Source of the DNA: Bacillota bacterium
GTDB lineage: Bacteria; Bacillota; Clostridia; Peptostreptococcales; Anaerovoracaceae
Assembly (NCBI GenBank): GCA_029008005.1
Contig: JAQXIX010000014.1
Span: 1-64,000, forward strand
DNA length: 64,000 bases
Direction: 5' to 3'
Part shown: one piece after another, positions 61,301 through 64,000 of the stretch
Layout of the letters: the number at the start of each line of letters is the position of its first letter
How positions within the stretch are numbered: position 1 is the stretch's first letter
Notes under the pieces: generated by a model
Told to the model about the DNA's origin: nothing
The model's input: only the letters and a program-made list of their open reading frames with translations
The model's database searches: none
Translations under genes and position numbers: made by a program

Positions 61301-64000
61301 GCCTCCGATTCCGGCTCCGCAGCCTGCATAGTCGCCTTTATCCTCATCTCCGCCGTGAGCGTATACGTATCCTCCGTTAATCCGGATGGAGTCCGCACCG
61401 TGGCCCGCTGTGCCAAAAGGAATATCATCGTAAACTTCTCCGTGCTCTCCGCCGCCGCCAAGTCCGGCTCCGCCTTTTCCTCCCACAGCATTGACGTAGT
61501 ATTTCCAGGAATCTGTCTTGCTGTCGTAGGTCGTTTCGTCCAGATCAATCAGGATAGTATCGGCACCGCCGCCGTATCCTCCACCGATTCCGGCACCTCC
61601 GTCGCCGCCTTTCGCATCAACCTTTGATCTACCTATTATATTGATGTCACAAGCTTCACCACCGGATCCGCCTGAACCGTTGGAACCTGCTCCTATACCT
61701 GCAGCCTTCTCGCCGCCTGTGGCCTTAACGGTGGAGTCATCTATCTCTAATGATGAGAATACACCAAATTGAGCACCGCAGCCTGTACCGATTCCTGCCG
61801 ACCTTGTTCCTCCTGTGGCAGTTACATCAGACGAGCTGATCACTATAGACAGACAGGTAGTATCCCACCAGAATGTTGCCATTGTGTCAATTCCGCCGCA
61901 TCCTATTCCAGCCGAATATCCAGTACCCACAGCTTCCACTTCTGATTTCTTTATCATGATGACGCCTGAACTTTCAGCGTAACCACCGCCTATTCCGGCT
62001 CCTCCCTGTTTGCCGTGTCTCGGGTCTCCCGCTTTTGCCTTTACCTTGGAATTAACAATGGTTACATCATCGACACTTGTGCCCCAGCCGCCGCCGATTC
62101 CTGCGCCGCCATCATTGCCGAAAGCAGTAATTTCACTTCCCTCTATATTAACGTCGCCGCAGCTTCCACCTGTCCATCTGACAGCATCTCCTTTGCTGTC
62201 AGACTCATATCCGCCGCTTCCGATTCCGGCTCCTGATGCAGAGTATGCATAAATTTTTGAATCTCTGATATTTATTTCTGTTACGACTGTATTCTGACCG
62301 GAACCTATCGCAGCCTTTATCTGTTTAGATGTATTGGAAGCATGAATATCCGAGTCCTCGATTGTAATGCCGTCAACCTTAACCTCGTTAATAAGCTCAC
62401 CGCTGTAGGAAGCTCCGATTGTACCGCCAACGAAATCAGTTTTCTTTATTGTTATGCTTCCCACATCAGCGCACCAGCCTGCACCGATCGAAGAGCCATG
62501 CCTTTCTGTACCCTGTTTGTCCTCTATGTCGCAGTTTTCAATCAGGATATCTCCCATAGCTCCGGTGTTATGGCCGTTGCCTATACCGGAACTGTGAAAC
62601 TGCGGATCAAGAACTTTAGTTTTATTCTCAAGAGTAATTTTCGCATTGGCAAGAGTGATGTCCTCCCCGCAGGAGTCTGCTCCACCTATAACAGCAGTTG
62701 AGAAGGTTTCCTCAGAAATTGCTTTTATTACAAGCTCTCTTCCTCCTTCATTGCCTTTGATTGTAATGTTGCCGCCGTCTTCGCCTTCTCCGGCACCAAT
62801 CCCGGCTCCCTCATTTTTTCCGACAGCTTCGATGTTTCCTTTTCCGTAAATATTAATATTCTTCACGGATGTGTTGCCGCCGCCGATTCCGGCTCCCTGG
62901 TATCCTCCTACAGCTTTAATGCTGCCGCCGTCAAGGGTAATCTTGATTGTATCGATATTGTGGCTTTCAACTTCTCCTGTCGCGCTGCCGATTCCTGCAC
63001 CCCATTTACCACCATAAGCAGTAATCTCAAGATGGCTGTTCTCCTTTATTTCAAGGCTGCCGACTTCGCCGCCGTCTCCGCCGCCGATTCCGGCACCGCC
63101 TTCGCCGTTGCTCTCGTCTTTACCGCCACCGCCGTAGGCTGTAATCTTGCCACCTGCAATATAGATATCTCCAACATCTCCTCCGTCTCCGCTGCCTTTA
63201 GCATTACCGCCGCCGATTCCGGCTGCGTTCTTTCCTCCGGTAGCATTGACAGTTCCGCCCTCAATCGTAATCTTTGAGACATATCCCTCGAGACCTCCAC
63301 CGATTCCGGCTCCTTCCTCGCCGCCGGCAGCAGTTACAGTTCCCCCGGAAATTCTGATTGTACCGTTAAGATCTCCGCCGTCACTTCCTCCGATTCCGGC
63401 TGCGCCGCTTCCACCGGTTGCTTTAATGTTACCACCGGAAATTGTAATGTTGTTACCGTTGCCGCCGTCTCCTGAGCCTACTGAATCTCCGCATCCGATT
63501 CCGGCTGCGCCGCTTCCACCGGTTGCTTTAATGTTACCACCGGAAATTGTAATGTCTCCGGCAACCTCGTCACAGCCGCCTCCAATGCCTGCAGCCTTAA
63601 CTGCACCGTAAGCCTCTATCGTCAGATTGTCATTTATTGTAAGGCTTCCCATGTCACAATCGGCATTGCTTCCGATTGCAGCGGCTCCTTCCTCAGAACC
63701 GCCGTAGTTACCACCTCCGTACACAATGAGCTTATCGTCGGAATCGCCTTTGATTGTCAGACTCGCACCCTTCTCAATATTAATTCCGGCATATCCCCAG
63801 TTAGCACCGATTCCGGTATTGTTTCCACCATAAAGACTGCAGTTTCCGTCAACTATTAAAGTCACGCTGCAGCCTTTTTTTATGCTTATAGGAGCTGCTT
63901 CAACACTTTTACCGTCGTCCGCCTCGTCGCAAAGATCTATTTCCAGATTCTTAATCGTTATTGTCGGATTTCCCTTCTCAACAGTAATATGATTTTTCGC
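58301..64000 (-). CDS. Giant cell-surface protein: glycine-rich beta-helix repeats, MBG/YDG-like domains, C-terminal TM anchor (5' end outside window)
   Basis: Repeats of type ITISGGNIKATGGSGAAGIGG; KVYDGKAVENP / KVYDGEAIEPSEL domains; C-terminus GTRTGDDFNVMIWLIAAILALTGAATTVYASRRNK; frame stays open upstream of 63865 to the window edge. Confidence 0.85.
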   Translation of the reverse strand, partial: AKNHITVEKGNPTITIKNLEIDLCDEADDGKSVEAAPISIKKGCSVTLIVDGNCSLYGGNNTGIGANWGYAGINIEKGASLTIKGDSDDKLIVYGGGNYGGSEEGAAAIGSNADCDMGSLTINDNLTIEAYGAVKAAGIGGGCDEVAGDITISGGNIKATGGSGAAGIGCGDSVGSGDGGNGNNITISGGNIKATGGSGAAGIGGSDGGDLNGTIRISGGTVTAAGGEEGAGIGGGLEGYVSKITIEGGTVNATGGKNAAGIGGGNAKGSGDGGDVGDIYIAGGKITAYGGGGKDESNGEGGAGIGGGDGGEVGSLEIKENSHLEITAYGGKWGAGIGSATGEVESHNIDTIKITLDGGSIKAVGGYQGAGIGGGNTSVKNINIYGKGNIEAVGKNEGAGIGAGEGEDGGNITIKGNEGGRELVIKAISEETFSTAVIGGADSCGEDITLANAKITLENKTKVLDPQFHSSGIGNGHNTGAMGDILIENCDIEDKQGTERHGSSIGAGWCADVGSITIKKTDFVGGTIGASYSGELINEVKVDGITIEDSDIHASNTSKQIKAAIGSGQNTVVTEINIRDSKIYAYSASGAGIGSGGYESDSKGDAVRWTGGSCGDVNIEGSEITAFGNDGGAGIGGGWGTSVDDVTIVNSKVKAKAGDPRHGKQGGAGIGGGYAESSGVIMIKKSEVEAVGTGYSAGIGCGGIDTMATFWWDTTCLSIVISSSDVTATGGTRSAGIGTGCGAQFGVFSSLEIDDSTVKATGGEKAAGIGAGSNGSGGSGGEACDINIIGRSKVDAKGGDGGAGIGGGYGGGADTILIDLDETTYDSKTDSWKYYVNAVGGKGGAGLGGGGEHGEVYDDIPFGTAGHGADSIRINGGYVYAHGGDEDKGDYAGCGAGIGGGGRGGRLEELVVTGGFIVAHSGTPLSSDHAGNDMGYGGGYDPKPILKDGDAKILGGTLIGDLSDEFDIKIDGGSVSCHTTKAERTDGTQVYQTKLQTGENYFKPKDFKVSLGDYGTTDIFSADNGRIYLYLPTTDSSSGSTADYTYNGESRHYYGKTTDDSNAWIKMDGKLTLEGPETEPAVGDDFAVSVKSDAGLSDGTKIKFTLAGNPYIKIVEEETVPTMPGAKVVLNAEKRTEYAITANAENETEMYWSAKGTYKGRVTKDKGTIDIVEDPTKVYDGKAVENPAVSSNSYGNITYKYFEASDGVKGSELSGAPVNAGEYIVQASIEETSGFTGATAEKSFKIHKRSIVMDLTAREDGGDATVYVAVAGVIAGDSPGRVSVFINGDERENVKLNAAGDDGICTEDFGFKGVQGDTEYTVSAKLTESSNYICTNSPTKKFYKNRAERSSARVNNISASYGGEDWSAGGDISVDYGETGKLTGDKVSYSLIYDESEDNRLVETAEVDETGHVTYKNAGVAVVKVKVSNDAYEEAVAYSVIKISRADLKVTSYAYRGENTAGNRVDEIAYGSADSNVKYGLEYEGFKLSDDAGNFANGTLEAAPLNETVPAGDATIEIVKKGNPFISRNYKLDLKPGKVKITPAILRITADDKTGTYGTEPDYTYSFGDEDGKQGLMPWDKPEDVIMSVGTKKSYESYKPGEHEDAIVVETKSSNSNYAFSSNDGTSTVKPGKLTVKKADVFVTVEIKSKVYDGEAIEPSELSAVPVAELPAEKLEPCQKVKIRYFELTEEDSSSDPNIPAFALYRMAETPGMKELSSAPKDSGNYIASAYVDEDDYYNSAAKAVTFTIRKARCDVETPKVPDMEMKDGLKLGDQKLPSGWAWINPDEELNVGRVGGYAVYTPEDTRNYYKELRTVRFNVYEKESNNDNPDSPGGNSGDKPGGSGNSDKNSNSGNAGETSGNGNGTRTGDDFNVMIWLIAAILALTGAATTVYASRRNK
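63389..63555 (-). repeat. Exact 62 bp direct repeat with 105 bp period inside the giant surface protein
   Basis: TCCGATTCCGGCTGCGCCGCTTCCACCGGTTGCTTTAATGTTACCACCGGAAATTGTAATGT at 63389-63450 and 63494-63555. Confidence 0.85.

Noticed and set aside
58301-64000. CRISPR-like or tandem noncoding repeat array
   Set aside because: Periodicity is codon-phased and encodes glycine-rich beta-helix repeats in one long ORF

Overview
This 64 kb window looks like chromosomal DNA from an anaerobic Firmicute (Clostridia-like). Almost all genes are on the minus strand. The right-to-left gene order is well supported by ORF continuity and by 1-17 nt gene overlaps. Housekeeping part (about 1-18 kb): glyA 3' end, cyclodeaminase, Nudix, proC, RNase H-like exonuclease, class III aminotransferase with a PAS/Fis regulator, MBL/beta-CASP hydrolase, pyrimidine-nucleoside phosphorylase, OadB-type decarboxylase beta subunit, tex, prfB, secA, CorC-like protein. 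18-20 kb holds an ECF S-component remnant, an EamA transporter and a PLP-dependent desulfhydrase/deaminase-like enzyme. The main accessory feature is a colinear, tightly packed locus at about 20.4-48.8 kb. It contains a PilZ protein, a TasA/CalY-like fibre-subunit candidate, a 3.5k-residue secreted solenoid protein, at least seven more small membrane-tethered secreted proteins (five with a shared WLEGxDxxC-like C-terminal motif), two ER-type (Ser/His) signal peptidases, a membrane-anchored McrB-like AAA+ ATPase with a DUF2357-like coiled-coil partner, a lipoprotein fusing a solute-binding domain to a 5'-nucleotidase C-terminal-like domain, and a hybrid histidine kinase. I propose this as a candidate undescribed c-di-GMP-linked surface-fibre/matrix assembly system. 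Next to it is a hybrid kinase / hybrid kinase / macro-HTH / vWA operon with a Shine-Dalgarno-sequestering dyad before the vWA gene. The window ends inside a second giant repeat-rich beta-helix surface protein. No tRNA, rRNA, CRISPR array or transposase was found. All family assignments come from reading motifs by eye; no database search was run.
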